From NCBI GenBank assembly GCA_013399115.1, contig VXAA01003307.1:187091-251090 (forward strand): a DNA stretch of 64,000 bases, given 5' to 3'. A program made the position numbers and the translations under genes. Below are positions 1 through 17,213 of this stretch, in pieces. Within the stretch, counting starts at the first letter, position 1, and each line of letters starts with the position of its first letter. Origin of the DNA: Anseranas semipalmata (taxonomy: Eukaryota > Chordata > Aves > Anseriformes > Anseranatidae). Under the pieces are notes generated by a model that saw nothing but the letters and a program-made list of their open reading frames with translations, did not search any database and was not told where the DNA came from.

Positions 1-1707
<1,707 letters not shown>

Positions 1708-3324
1708 CTAAAAAATAAAGAAGACAAATAGAACATTCAGTGGAATTAGCAGTGATCTGATATTGGAGAAAAACACTAAAGGGGGCCACATGAGATGCTC
1801 TACACCTAATTATTTCTACTGTTGATATATGAAGTGAAATTTAAACAACCTGAAGGTAATTGGAATTTTATTAGTAGAAGAGACAACATTAAAACAAGTA
1901 TGTTTTCCCCCTCCTTCCTGGATTTCTCCCAGATGATGTTTGAGGCCACAAAGCACTAAAGATTTCTGGTTAAATTTTTAAAATATATCTTTCACAATAT
2001 AAACTCCAAGGAAATTTTAAAAAGCTCCAAAGTATTTTCAAAAGGAGTTGTATTTTATGCAGCAGTATTTTGTTCAGAATAGCATAGCTAACTAGAAAAA
2101 AATAACATACAGGAGGGATTACAAGCTATGGGATGTCAGGTTTGGCATCCAGAAAATTCTTTTTACAGGATTTTTATTGCATGGAAAGATCAACATGTTA
2201 TTGAAAAACAAATATGGAAAAGAAACATAAAACCTCTACAGGTAACTAGAAGAGTACATAAGGCAACCAGGAATGTGTACGTTGACATTACTGTTTCAGA
2301 TGGTCACAGCCTACAGTGTGCCTTATTTTCTACCATAAAAGTAGGCATCTATATGATCAAAAGCTGTCTGAAGTAGACAGTAGACATTTGAATCAGGGTG
2401 AGGTAGAAAAACAACTACACCAAAAAAAGCATTCAACAATGAGCCCATGAGAATCTCCAGCTCTTAACTCTCGCTAGAAAACATTTAGCACACTGGAGAT
2501 TTATAGCCTGTCCTATCTTCAAAGTACAGTGGGATTTTAAGAACTGGAGGACTAGTCAGGAGCCTGCTCTATATCTTCTGAAAATGATCTAAAAGAAAAA
2601 GACATATTGCTGGGATGACAGAAACTGAATTATCTTCCCACACCCAGAAGGAAGAAAGATTTGCATGCAAACTTCCCTATACAGACAAGAGCTAGTTTTT
2701 CTCACAAGGTGCCAAAAGCTATTGATAGCCAAAGCTATTTTCCCTGGCAGGAGATTTTTATAGACCCTAAAAGTTTTCTTTACGATAGTGATAACCAAAA
2801 TACGATTCCATACATTATCTCCTGCTTTTCCTTCCTGCCCTCTGCAGGAAGGAAAAATTTATTCCAAGCCCTCTGCATCCCACTCTCTAGAAGCATCTGT
2901 GCTGCTAGACCTACGTCCGATCACTCTCAGAAAATATTTCAACGAGTACCACTATTCTTGAACTTTTCCCAAGACTGATGAACTGAACAGGGATGAAGAT
3001 ACAATTACTGAACAGCAACAAGATACTAACTACTTTGTCACCATCAATATAGTTATACCAAAACCTAATTACAGAAGGGGGAAAAAAAATCTCCTTTTTC
3101 TTATGTCAAAAGGCTCAAAGTTTAGACCAGAATTCTGCTTCAAATAAAAATAGCGTGAGATTTCTTTCTTACTGCTGCTCACTTTAGCTTTTTATATCTC
3201 AACCAGTTCATAAACACTGATTATGTATATTTGACAATGTTTAGAGCCCTCCTACCCCAGGGCCCCCTCCTAGCAATACTGTCTTGATCTCGTATCTCCT
3301 CTTTTCTCTGGTCTCATTTCAGCT

Positions 3325-3480
3325 CACACCGTAAGCTCTTTGGGGCACAAGAACTCTTTTGTACCCTGCATTCATACAGAATCCAGTAGCATGATTCAGA
3401 GACTCCTAAGAGTGATGATAAGTAAATTACTCACATTTATTTCTATTAAGTAGGACTAAGTGATTTCTATTAAGAAATAA
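3325..3480 (+). mobile_element. L2/MIR-type LINE 3' tail remnant
   Basis: The stretch gtaagctctttggggcac, followed by aactcttttgtaccctg, attcatacagaatccagtag and gactcctaagag, parallels the amniote L2/MIR-type tail (gtaagctctttggggcaggg ... tttgtacagcgcctagcac ... ctcctaggcgctac). A 24-base imperfect duplication (atttctattaag at 3439 and again at 3463) closes it, consistent with the short tandem repeats that end such LINEs. The copy is old and diverged. The family call rests on remembered consensus, so the exact subfamily is uncertain. Confidence 0.55.
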
Positions 3481-6400
3481 AGGCAGACTTCTGAATCAAC
3501 ATAGAAGGGAAGGGAAAAAACAAATCACTGGCCCTACAAGATTTCTATTTCAGTGAGACTGTAACAAAAATTAGTTTCCACTGAAAACCAGCTTGTATAG
3601 CTCTCCCAGTAAACAGTCCCTCTAACAAAAGGCCTGAGCACTGGCTTTGAAAGCCACCATACAAGTCACAGAAGGAAGAAAGTCAGATGACAGCTTAGTT
3701 CACTAAGATGACATTTACAGCATATACGCATGTGCATGCACACGTGTGTTAAACGTATGTAAAATGCTTCTTTGAACTTGAATGGTTTTAGGTGGGACAA
3801 GCCGGCTGTAAGAAAGCCAGCACGGCTCCAGACACGCGATATTCCTGCCAACGATGGAGCAGAATATTCAACAGGTCTGCAAGGGCCACAGCAGAACGTG
3901 ACGAAGGCTGGCAAAGCAAAAGCAAAGCTCTGCACTCCAAGCAGGGCTCGTGCAGCTGGGAGAACAAAGCACATCTGTACGGCCTTCACTTCCACGTCCT
4001 GGCTTCTGTCAGCTCAGTCCTTCGCAGGTTTTAAACAGCTGGTGCATCTGTAAGCACACTGCTTTTTTATAAAACAGGGCTCACTTTTTCAATAAGTGAC
4101 ACCATAAATGGATAGGAAATTTCACAGGACAGAGTGCCCATCTCACAAGGCACTGAGGTCCATCACACTGGGACACTATGAAGTGGTGGAATTTTGGATA
4201 CCACATATCACGGTATGCAATCTTCCCATTTATTTTATTAGCATCTCAGCTTTCTGGTCATGGATGCCACAGAACAGATTGCAACAGTCTGTAAAGCCAA
4301 TCCACCTGCAGTACAAAGCATGCTAGGAATTACTTTCTTCAGTGAAATCCCTAAATGTATTGAAAATAACAGCTGATTTATTCTATTTGCTGGTAAAATT
4401 TCAGTTCCAAGTAATTTTGAGCCTCCTTTATAACACCTGAGTAGCTGAGTTTCCAGAAAACAATTTGATAAACAATCGCTACTGAACACCTAAGAGGTGG
4501 TCCGAGGTCCAAAACCACCGAGGCCGGCAGCTAGCTCTGAAAGCAGAAGTGCACAGCCCTCTAGAAAGTCAGGCCACTGGAGCCACGCTGCATACCTCCT
4601 GCTGGTGGGGATGAAGATGTCGTCAGCTGTGTCAGAGAAGAAATTGGTACATTATGGGTTACACTGTGCACAAATTGGCTCAAATCTTCTAGTAACAGTA
4701 GGAGCCGATCTTGAACTGATGACGGTGCTCTTCCACCTCCACCAAGTTATTGGGGCATTCAGAATTTGCTTATGTTTGAGGGACTTCTTTTAAAGAAAGT
4801 TAAGTACTTCTAAGAATAAAAGGTCACTGCTGAACAAAGACCTCTGATCATAACCTGGAATGTGGTTTTAGAACAAACAGCAACGTTCCCTTAATTGGCT
4901 GCCTGAACATTTTTTACTGTACCACCAGCTGAAGTAACAATCGTGTACAGGGTGTTACTGCAATAAAGCAAGTGCTTGGCTAATATAATGGGAACAAGAA
5001 AGAAAACTAAGACAGAATCAATTTCTATTAATTTCAGCTTTCTATGTGGTACCTACAAGAGAGTTACAGATACTCTGTGCAGTAACTACAACTATATCTA
5101 TCTTCACAGAGTAACCAGCTTCCAAAAAGTAATCTCCTCCCCATCCCTATTCTCCAACTCTCTAATCTCTGCAAGCTACTGCTAAGAGATGCATTAACAT
5201 GTCAGGGCCATCAGCAGCACCTCACACTGCTCTAAGTCAGGGAGATGCATCACCTGAGATCACTGAATAGAAACCACTGCTCTCAAATGCATCGTCACAG
5301 GTGAAATTTCCTAATGTACAACGGAGCATTAGCTTACAAACCTGCCTCTGTTGCCCACATCAGTGTCAGCTCCCATGACTGCACCCCCGTGCAAGCGAAA
5401 CAGTGATCTCAGCCCACCTCACATGAGCCCCAGCCAAATGATAAGAGCAGAAAGCCAGACTTGCAGTGCCAGTACTCGGTGCCAATACTCAAACAACACT
5501 ACAGACTTAAAACAGCTTTTGTAACTTATTTTTTTAAGCCTCCTGTGGTATGCAATACCTACTTAAAGGCATGAAAATAAGATGCCTTTTCTACCGGGCA
5601 CACATTGATTTTTCTCCTTGTTTGCACTCCAGAACTGGGAACACATCCATCTTAAAGTAAAAAGGACCGTTTGTTTCGCCAGCTCACCTTGCAAATGCTT
5701 TTTTCTGTGCATGCTACTACCTAAAAGATTTTTCACTTAGGAAACTCAACAGTGTTGAAGAGAATAGTGCTTCTGTTCCTTCTCCCTCTTTGCTCCCTCC
5801 CAAAACACGCAGCAATGCCAAAGCCTCTTTGTAACATGGAGAGAATCTTTATTTTGCCTCAAGGAACAAGTTTTTTTTTTTTTTTTTCCCTGGCAGCCCC
5901 ATTGCCCAAACCGCTCAATCTGCAAATAATCAGACAAACCAAGAACGAACGGACTGGGCTAACAGGCAACTCCTCTGGTTACCAAAAAATTTAAAAGTTT
6001 AAAGGCCATCAGAACTGTCCCAAATCACCAACAGATAATATGAGCATTAGCTTCTGGCCAAGTGGTTACATTAATAACAATCACAAAACCCATGAGCACA
6101 GACATGAAGAAGAGCCACGTAACAGAAAACAAACAGATGTGAAAACAAGAGAACTGATGCAGGTTTCGAGTCTCCTGAAAAATATGACTTATCAAGGGAC
6201 AACATGCTTTTGTAAGTGCCAAGAGTAGGATAATGCAGCAAAAGGAAAAATATTTTTGTGCCAGTGCCAGAGTTAAATCTACTTCTTTCAGTCTGGCTGA
6301 TGGATCATTCTCTGCTTATTGCTTTTGGTCATTTAATATATATAAGCACTTTATTGGCAAGCAACTTGAACATATAAATAATAGCTAATGATGACTGCCT

Positions 6401-7708
6401 ATGGTTTAATTAACTTCTAGTTGAACTTTTCAAGGTATTGCTATAAACACTAGATTACTATCCTGTCATCTAGAGAATTATCGTTTTTAGCATTAACTCT
6501 GGCATCTAAATTTTGAACAACTGTGACATAATATAGTAGTACATTTGTTGCAGTTGTATGCATACTTAAAAACGGAAAATAAAGCAACTTCTGCATCACT
6601 GGGCCAGATTTTAGATTAAAGAAAAATTCTCAATATGCATGTATCCAAAAACCTCATTTATATTACAACAGTCATTAAACTACTCTAGATCACAGGAAAG
6701 CCTTATTAGCATAAAGTCTGCACATTACCACAAGGTTTCAAGTTTCCACCACAGCTTCTCAGCTGAGCTGCCATTTTCTGTCTGCATGATGTTGCAAATA
6801 AATTCTCCTTTTGGCATGGCTCAGCTGTCAGGCACCTCTGTTCAGTAATGAACCCATGAATTACATCTTGCAGCTCTGACATCTCTGGTCTCGCTCATCA
6901 AAATATTGTTCTTCAACTGTAATTTATAACTTAATTTAAATGTCCCTTTTACTGTGACCTTTTTAGATCAGAATGGCATTGCATCTGGCAGCTTCTCCTT
7001 CAGCAAGGTATCCTTTCGCAATTACAGTCATCATGATCTCCGTTGAAAAGCCCATCCGAGTTAGGCTGCATTCATGCTACAATATTAAATAATTGCAGTT
7101 CATTAAGAACACTGTTAGATTCCAGAGTGCTTTTCTCCAAGGAAAAATTGTAACTATACAGTAATAACGGTATTGCTGAACTACTTTGAAATCTACCCAG
7201 AAAAGCCAACAAAAGCAGGAGGGATTGTTCAGCCAGAACACGCTTCTGCAGGGATGCAGACATGTCCAGCATTTATAGGACAGCACTGGAATTCAGGAAC
7301 CCTCCAGTTCAAGCGCAGGCTCTTCCCCTGAACGATCGCTGGTCACGAACTAATCATGTCACTCGTCAGGGCACAGAGATATAAGGCCTGACCTGCCAAA
7401 CATGAGGTAAATACCACCAATACTGCAAGAGCATTTTAAGCCTCAAGTAATACAGTTGAGTCAAAAGATATTTTTCACAGCTGTCAAGCAAGATACTGCA
7501 GTGGAATTGTAAAAGGAGATGGTACTTGCCTGGTACTGCACAGAAAATATTTACATAACACCCCTATTTAAGCACCAGTTATTGTAATCTGTGCAGGCTT
7601 AAGAATATTGTAATTAGTTAAAAGGGATTTGCTCCTCTCACTGAAGCGGACAACGGTCAAAATACCCAGTAGCTCTGTAAAACTGCAGCCTGCTCAACAC
7701 GGTACAAA

Positions 7709-7770
7709 ATAAAGAGGAGAGAAAAAGAAAAAGAGAACAAGGAAAATGAAAAGAGGAGAGAGAATTACTG
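7709..7770 (+). repeat. Purine-rich low-complexity tract
   Basis: About 60 bases made almost only of A and G (aaagaggagagaaaaagaaa and onward). In the RERE transcript sense this is a polypyrimidine stretch. Confidence 0.6.
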
Positions 7771-10700
7771 CCGCGTGGCTTGAGTAGCTAGTTCTTTTGG
7801 TGTAATTACGCTAATCCAAATACCTAATTTAATATGAAATGTAATTCAGCCTGCTGCTTTCAGCAGCGCAGCTGACCAACTTCAGTTTGATGCAAGCACT
7901 CTTTGCAGCCACGGACGTCTTGTCCTGCTGCAGTTCCAGTCACTGAGCAGGGGAACTTTTCTTTGCTACTGTGCAAGTGGAATACGCTCCACAGCAAACG
8001 CATTGCACTGGGTGAAAGAGCAAAGCCTATTCTCAAATTTGTAGCATTCTTTAAAATGTTCATCCTGCAAAATGGCAAGGTCTGATTTTTATCAACCATG
8101 CCCCATACACAACAAGAGGCTGGCCCCAAATGCCCCTTAATTCCACAGATACCCCCCTGCCTTTTGAAATTTTAACTCCTCCCCACCTGCTGCAAACACT
8201 GAACAATCTGGATCAGAGAAAAAAACACACTGCCCTTTCGGACAAGGAAACTATTTTGCTGGGCTCCCTCTGGTGCCCAAGGACAACAAAACCTTGAAGC
8301 AATCAAGAACCCAAGCTATCCAACAAAAAGCCTCTGCCCGACAACCTTGTTTTGCCAACATGCTGTCCCAGCTAGCTGGTAAGCTTTGATTTATAACTAG
8401 CTGACTAACAGCTTGGCCTGCAACAAAGTTTGAAGCTAACAGAAGAAGTTCAGAAGGTGACAGAAATCAATACAGCTGCTTCAAAAGAAAATTACTACTA
8501 GCTCTGTTTTTTAAATATCTGATTTGTGGCATCTGACAGCTTGGAAAATATAGAAATCAGCCCCCACTGCTTTGGTAAAAATAAATAAATAAAATGCAGC
8601 AACTTCCATCTCTTACCCCCAGTTCCAATCTATTTTCAGCTTCTACATAGCTCTAATTGCTACAAAGTGATCTAGATGCTAATGATGCAGATTAAAAAGC
8701 CAGATGCTTGCATTACATCCACAGGGTACTGCCAGGCCATGCCGAGCAGCTCAAAATACAGTTGCTAAATGCAGAACAGTAGAGGGAGCTAACTGTGCCA
8801 GCTCGTTCCGTGGGTCAACATAACAGGATTGCTAGCACTCCACAAGCAGCCAGGGCAAGAACTTGCAAGTTACCTGCAGAAGCTACAACATTTTTTAAAT
8901 GCAACAGCATTTAAAAAAAAATACTTTCAAAAACCTGAATATTTTACACATTCCAAAACAATTTTTAAAAGTAACCATGGCAGTCATTTTCACAGCCTTT
9001 TCAGTAGTTTCTCTAGAAAGATTTCCTGAATCATCTTACAAATAAAGCACAGATGATTTTCCCCTAAGAGCAAGGATAAGGGTGAGTGAAAATTCAAAGT
9101 GGCAAAACTGTCTTATGTACTAGACATGGCTTCATTTTGCAACACGCCCAGGCAGACAGTGATGGCCCCTGAAGTGCTATGCTACCTCATCTGAACCATG
9201 AGAGTAGCTGTTAATGAAGACTCATCCAAAAGGAAAACTAGTAATAATAAGAAATGCTAACATATATTTAAATAATTTTTAATGCTTTCAACCTTGTCTG
9301 TAGTTAATGAACAAGAAAATCTTGTCCAAGGGCAAGTTAAAACAGGGAGTAATTTGTCTGGGTGACATCTTACTTAGAACTGAATTTCCTTAAACTGATA
9401 TTACACTGTCACATTTGTCACTCATAATGACATGCTCCCATGTAATAGTGTGTTACGAGAAGTCAGAACAACGCCATTAGTAAAGAGAGATTTGTACAAT
9501 ATTAGCATATGACTGTTTCGTCTTCCTTCCATGCAGTAGTACGCAAGCTTAAGTGGTAGTATCTCCTTACCCTAATGAGGATAAATGGAGTTGCTGGCTC
9601 TTCGATTTCCCCATCAGAAATAAAATGCACATCAAAATGACAAAAACTCAGATTCACTCTTACAGAGAGAATTTGCACACTGTCACTTCCAATTGTTTTT
9701 TGAGGGTCTGTTGTTTTACAGAACCGATGCCAACACTTATTCCTGTACTAATGCTGACTATCTGCCTGTGGCAGGGAACACAACACAGGGAAGGAGGGCA
9801 TCACAGCACTAGGAAACAAACCAGGCTGATCTTCCCAAAATGACGGTGCTTGTGATGCATGCCCTGAATCACAACAATGGATAAGGCAGAACCCTGAGAA
9901 TGAATTATTATTATGGAACTTTTTTTAAAACTGAGAACAAAGCAGTAATTTAACTCCTTCTTGACCCAGATTTTCCAAGGAAAGCACTACAGAACCTCTG
10001 AACAACAGGCATAGGTCAGAAATAGTGAAGGACAAAAGGTCACAAGTTTCTGGTTTTGTATCAGCACAGAGAACAAAAAGGATTTTAAAATGGGTCTGAT
10101 ATGGAAACAGAGCTCTGGAGGACTGAGGAGAAGAAATGGAAGGAAGCAAAGGGAAGAATATACACCAAGATCTACCTAAACCCTTATTCCACAGCACTTG
10201 TCAGCAATAGCAACTATGCTTATGCTCAATATTCACCATGTTGAGATTTGTCCACAGACTGGCATATCTAAGACACTAGTTTTCTACCACAGAGCAGGAT
10301 GAATTTTCTGTTTGTTTTTTTTTCCCCCAAAACCCATTTGTCAGCCATTTCTGCTCTCCAAAAATCATTGTTGTAGTATTAAACGCTTCTTTTGATGGTT
10401 CAAATCTGCAGGGCTTGCCAGCTCCAACTCTTGGAACACCTCATCACATTAAGACATTTAAAAAAAATCAATTCTTCCAGCCTTTGCATACCTAAATTCC
10501 AGACATGACTTCCCAAGAGCCTCAGAAGTTTTTGCCTATTCTTCTGAAGATGAAGCCATGATTTCAGTGAAGTTCTGACATTACCCTTACGGTGCAAACT
10601 TAGATGACAACAGGGATACTTCCTACATGTCTGTTATCTGGGACACCAGCCACTCTCACACATTCTTCTAATCATGTTCTTTAAGCTGTTCTTTAACGCC

Positions 10701-13479
10701 TCATGATCTGAGAGTTAATAAAAGCAAAACCCAATGTCATTTCTGCTTCTGACACCCTTTTACAGGAACATTTAAACTTCCACGACTTTTTTTTTTGTAC
10801 AGCAATACAGAATCACATGGGAAAAACTTACCCTGAGTTGTCTGACACCGCAAGCCACGATACAATAATCTGCTTAAATGTTTTGACACTGTATGCTAGC
10901 TGGAGAGTGGACAAGAAGGATGTTCTCCATATCAAGAAACAGGGTCACGCCTCCAAAGAGTTCTCAGTCCCCCAATGAAGGAATACTCAAGTACTGAATT
11001 TCCTAAGAGGAGTTCTGCATAATCTAATGCCAGAATTAGAATCTCTACAGCAATGCAGGAGGACAAGGGCGCACAGACACAACAATAGAGTTTTACCTGC
11101 TTGTCTGAACATGCATCAGTTTGACTCTGCCGCAAAATTTAAGTGCAGGACTGCCTTTATTTTCATTTGAAAACTAACTCTTTCACCCCTATGCTCCACG
11201 TATGCATCACAGGGCCAGGCTACACACCAATGCGTGTGTTACAGAAGAAGTTTATCCACAGGTAAAACTTACTGGCACCACAACTGGCCATTTTTAAAAA
11301 TAATTCCACAAGATTTTTTTTTTCTTCCTTCTACAGAAGAGAACAGTGTTCGGAGTGGGAAAGCATCTGACACATGTCATTAGAGTGGGCAACAAGCTTG
11401 CAAGTAAAGAATGCTGAGCAAAATAAGACAGTTAATTAAGCTGGCCTGACATCTAAGGATTTCCAAATTTCCATTAGCTTGGAACAGAAAAAAATATTGG
11501 CTGATTAAGTCCTGACCCTCCTGCGTGATTTTCAAACTAAGGATCTCCACAGATGTTTTGTGCATATAGTCTTTTCGGGAGGCTTTCTGATAGTTTTGTG
11601 ATTATTAAAAAGTGATGCCTAGCCACACTCAAAGCCCAGAAGGGCTAAAGAAGGCAAAGTGCATTACCACAGAGTATTAATTACAAGAACATGCTAACCA
11701 TGCTGGCTCTCAGAATGGAATAATGTTGTCCACAGTGACCCAAAACAAGGTTTGGGACTAACTCCAATTAACATTTCTATTTCCCTTTTCACTTATTAAG
11801 AAGGGTTCTGACTTGAGCAACATGATTCTGCAGCTCAGAGGAACTGAGTAGCTGTAAAAAAGAATTGTTTCCATCACCTACCATTTCACCAACAAAATGG
11901 CTTCATGCATTCTAGTTCAATTCTGAAACTGGAAAACCAGAAGTTTACTAGATATGCATGTTTTCACTTTATGCGACTAGTATTTTAAGGTCTAGTGCAT
12001 CAAAAAACCCCTTTTGTTCATGAGTACTGAAACAAAGCACAAGTGCACAGTTAGTTTCATAAAGTCAGCCAAATTCAGCTACCTGTTCTGCGGCTGAGTG
12101 ACAAGAGAGCCCCTCCCTTTCTAAAAAAATCACGGTGAAAGACTTCCAGGAACTGTTAAGTCCTCACCCATACCTCTCAGTATGACAGCCAGCACTCATC
12201 AGGAGGGCAAGGAACTCCAAATGAAAACTTTATTTCTTTCCCACGGGCTACAACTACAAATGTGGCACAAAATCCCAATAGCCAAATCAAGGAACAGGAG
12301 TTGAAGTGTACCTGGAACGGTAAGTGAATAATCACCGCAATGAGCTGATATATATATGTTGCATTGTGCTTTCCATGATCTTCATTTCTATCTGGTATAA
12401 TTAACAATAAATCATTCTGGGGGCTACAGCATCTGTTATTACATAAATAAAACACTACCAAAGGAGCTTGTCAAGACTGATTTATATGAAGTGCTGCTCT
12501 GAAGTTTATTGGACTTCCATAATAAGAAATCATACCATATCAATTTTTTTCCATTAATTTTCTGGGTTACATACTGTAATTCCTAAACAAAACCACAACT
12601 CAGTGCAGGGTAATATTCTCAGAAGTTATTTATCAGATCAACCTGATATCTGTTTTAAATACATGGTGAACAGAAAGATTAAGAGCAGCACCATTTTGTC
12701 AGGACAACAAATTACCCACCTAAACTGTTACATTAGTCAAGGAGTAGGTTCAGAAGTAAGTCCAACTTTTTTAAAACATCCTGCTTGATAGAACTATTGT
12801 TCATAAGAAAACATTTCTCTGGAAAAATTCAAAGTGAACAAGGCAAGTATTTTCACTGTTTTCTAAAAGTCGAGGTCAACAGTAGTAGTGCAGAGACTAG
12901 AGTTTTGGAACATGAATAAATCAAACATCACAGAAGTCTAAGGACTTTTCTGTTAAGGTCAAACCCTCCAAATCGTATTTTCTCCCAAGTACAACACTCT
13001 GCATCCAGGCATTCTGTTCAGTGGGAACTGCTCTATGTCAATACAGGGAAAAGTAGCCTAGAGAGGAACAGAGGACTTGCACCACCATACTTACAAGAGA
13101 AACTTTCAGCAAAAGCCAAGGTTAACATGAGATGACTGTAAGACCACCATGGGCTAGGTCTCACTGCTACACATTAAGATGTGATACATGGGGGACACCA
13201 TGACAGCAACAGTTAAAAATATTTTTGACAAAAAAGAATCTAGCTTCTTAAATGGGTTACATTAAGAGTTTGCATAGTGCTTTTATTTCAGAAGTGTGAA
13301 ACCCTCCCCCATTCAGAAAATGAATCAGTACTGATTTTCTAAAACAGATGTGCACCAGAAATACAAAGAGAAAACAATTGGAAGAACAGAAAAAAATATA
13401 TCAGGATGAATCAAAGTCTTAGATGCAAGAAGCCTACAAGTGCAACTACAGACTCCACAGACTCCCAAGGGATTAAAGG

Positions 13480-13700
13480 GGCTAATTAAAGTTGATAGTG
13501 AAGCAGTGAAGTTAAATGAATTTTCTGCAGTAGTCTTTATTATAGATGACAAGGGGAAAGAAATTCCAATTCCAAAAGCTCTTTGATGATTATTGGCCTT
13601 AACAGAGATTTGAGTCTCTAAGAAGGATGTCAGGGAACAACTTAGAATACTCCAGAGCGGTAAGACACCAGAACCAGATGGCATCCATCCCAAGAGAAAG
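13480..13700 (+). pseudogene. Decayed LINE reverse-transcriptase (ORF2) remnant
   Basis: Two stretches in different plus-strand frames resemble the region just before and into the reverse-transcriptase domain of CR1/L2/L3-type LINEs. Around 13497-13545 the sequence reads EAVKLNEFSAVVFIIDD, comparable to the family's K-x-LN-x-FFASVFT block. Around 13641-13700 it reads QLRILQSGKTPEPDGIHPKR, comparable to the LRxLxxxKAxGPDGIHPR block that opens RT. The two are out of frame with each other and a stop intervenes, so the copy is dead. A 146-codon minus-strand open frame across the same bases is simply antisense to it. The family cannot be fixed by eye. Confidence 0.6.
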
Positions 13701-16094
13701 GAAGGAAATAAAATGTAAAACAGATGAGAAACTGAAGAGGATGTGCAATACAGACTTAACTGCAATTCTTCTCAAACAGCATAAAAATCTTTAACACGCT
13801 GGTTGTCTTAAGTAAAGGGAGCAAAGGAGTAAGATTTATGTATTCATCTCGGTTCTCAAGTGCACTGTGAAGCTAACTGAGAAATAACACTTGACTTTGC
13901 AGATCTAGAAGTGAGAACAAGCATTTAATTCGGGTACAAAATTTCATCCTGGATTTCAGCTGCTTAAACATGCGAGTGTATTGACTACATTTAAATCATT
14001 TTGCAGAATAAGAATGAAAGTGCTGTTGCCATTTATTTTACAAATACTACAGAGGCATATTTTAGGTCTTAATCCTATTCTACTCCTGTCTGTTGCAGGA
14101 AACCAGACAAACTGATGCACTCCATGAAACGCATGTAACCAAACAGAAATGGAAATAAAAACAAAAAGCAAGTGTTTTTGGTAAGCTAATCTGACATCAA
14201 TTTTCACCAACAATTTTTACATTAAGAATACAAGAATTTTAACTTTAGTGTGGATATCAAGTTATATATACCTAACCAGGGACTTAACCAGTTACAAACT
14301 GTTCTGCAGCTTACGGAGACTGACCTTCTTTTTAAAGTTCTGAAGTATTTAAAAGTTTCTTGTAACGAGACGCTTTACTGAGAGTAAAGAATCAGCAAAG
14401 GATATTTAATAGATGCGATTAATTTGATACGGTCAATTCCTCTCAGTTTAGTAAAACAAACGAAGACCAACACGCTTACAACACTATCTCTAAACAAACA
14501 GATAATCTGATCTTTGTTGCAATGATCATCACTTAGTTCCTGTTGTGCATCACACCTGTCTGCAAGCTTTTAAGAATTTGATAAATTAATGGTTAAAAAC
14601 TATGTGGCTGTAAATAATTAAACCATAGAAAACAGAGGCAGACATAACGCTGTGGTCACGAGGTGGTACGTAACATTAGCCACTTTGCCGAGTACAACAT
14701 ACTGTTTTGTTGTTGTTGCTGTTGTTGGTATCACTGTTTTATTTTTACTGAATTAAATTACTTGAGCCTCAAGCATTGTGAGCAAAGTAATGTTTATAAG
14801 TCACCATAGATAGTTACAATGCTGGACACAGAATATGCTTAAAACTAATTTCAGGAAAGGAGAGCTTTAAAAATCAAGAAGTGAAGTGATGTGTGAAGCC
14901 ACACACCATATCCTCCCTTGGCAGTTTCACAAAAAACATGTTGAATTGAAGCTGCTCCCAGCTTCCAGTCCTACCAGCTGTACATGGGCTCTGTACATTT
15001 CCATTGTGATTGCCCCTAAAATGTTTTACAGATTTAGCTAGAAACCCTTTCAGCAATGGGCACATCCCATCTTCTCCACAGTTTTCACAAGTGAATGTGA
15101 TTAGAAATGTAGCCCATAATCACGAAAACGGCAGGACAGAACTCAACTGTTCAAGCCCCCAAGATACGATTTGTGGATAAAAGGTGGCATAAAAAGAGGC
15201 AGAACGAAACTGTTGGTACAGTCAGCAGATCTGTCAATGCGTTCCTTCAGAGTAACAGATGACTAGTTACACGTAATTCCTTTTATTATATTTCAGGAAG
15301 GAAACAATGAAGATGCAAAGGTCAGCTCACAGTCACTACCACCACAATTCTCCAGGAGCTGCAAACAGGGCTCTGGGGAATAAAAAACCTAGAGATTTCA
15401 CTATGCTACAAAAAAAACAGGATGACAGCCAAGTTTTTTCAGACTGATCCTTAAAATACCATTTTGTGTATCACGACTTACTGATGTTAGTGACCCCCAC
15501 CTTCCCCAAAACAGTTATTGTGGCTGTGCTGAAATCGTGTGAACAGCTCAACATACGCTCACATCTATGTAACACCCAGTAACACTTTATTTACACACGT
15601 TATGTCTATGCAAGAGAGCTGCACATACACGCATCCAAATACAAATGAAGACTGAATCACATGTGGGAAAAATTCCAGACCGTCATTACCACGTACGTAC
15701 CACTATACATCTGAGGGCATTGTGAGCTTTCCTTCTATGAAATAACTATTGTTTTCCTACATATAGAAGCTAGCTGGACTGAATGAAAGGACCAATGGCC
15801 AGGGCAGGCGTCAGCTGGGTGCGCAACCAGTCCAGCTGCTGTACTTGCCATACCGAACGTTCACACACTCTCATCGTAAAGGCATCACCCAAAAGTTTGT
15901 CAGTGAAGTTCTGTAGGTCAGGTCCTTGAAACCTACGTGGTGGTTGAAATGAAGTTATATTCTAGGCTACTACCTTACTCATGTTGTGATCACAAAATCT
16001 ATTTTACCTTCTAACTATTTTATGCATTACTTGCTTAAAGTAGTCAAGAACTAAACGCAAAGAACTCTTCCATACAATAGCTTTGTATACTTAC

Positions 16095-16194
16095 TGTATT
16101 GAGTGCATTAAGCGTAGTGTCGTCACGGGAGGCTGCAACACAACCATCTTCTGTGGATCCTCCATCACACATGCCTGCAAAAGCTGCCATGCTC
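16095..16194 (-). CDS. RERE: RERE exon f (ELM2 domain)
   Basis: Minus-strand exon of 100 nt; acceptor ctataaag, donor gtaagt. The first base completes Arg from exon e. The rest reads [20 protein letters not shown], then [13 protein letters not shown], and ends in phase 0. This is the middle of the RERE ELM2 region, about residues 336-368 by human numbering. The acceptor has a purine-rich, weak-looking polypyrimidine tract compared with the others in this gene, so its use may depend on exonic enhancers (inference). It is followed by a 14.4 kb intron. Confidence 0.95.

Positions 16195-17213
<1,019 letters not shown>

Larger units (their letters stand above)
1708..16094 (-). other. RERE: RERE intron between exons f and g
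   Basis: 14.4 kb A/T-rich intron. It carries an L2/MIR-type LINE tail at about 3.33-3.48 kb, an old LINE reverse-transcriptase remnant at about 13.48-13.70 kb, a purine-rich tract at about 7.71-7.77 kb, an imperfect inverted repeat at 6760-6827, and a TTG/CTG-type short repeat at 14706-14728. A good match to a CTCF-type core occurs at 2835-2848, which may be chance. No additional exon found. Confidence 0.85.

Noticed and set aside
13325..13765. 146-codon minus-strand open frame
   Set aside because: It is antisense to a decayed LINE reverse-transcriptase relic and resembles no protein I know.
14706..14728. TTG/CTG repeat considered as a poly-Gln/poly-Asn coding segment of RERE
   Set aside because: It lies mid-intron without a surrounding open frame or splice sites; it is a simple repeat.
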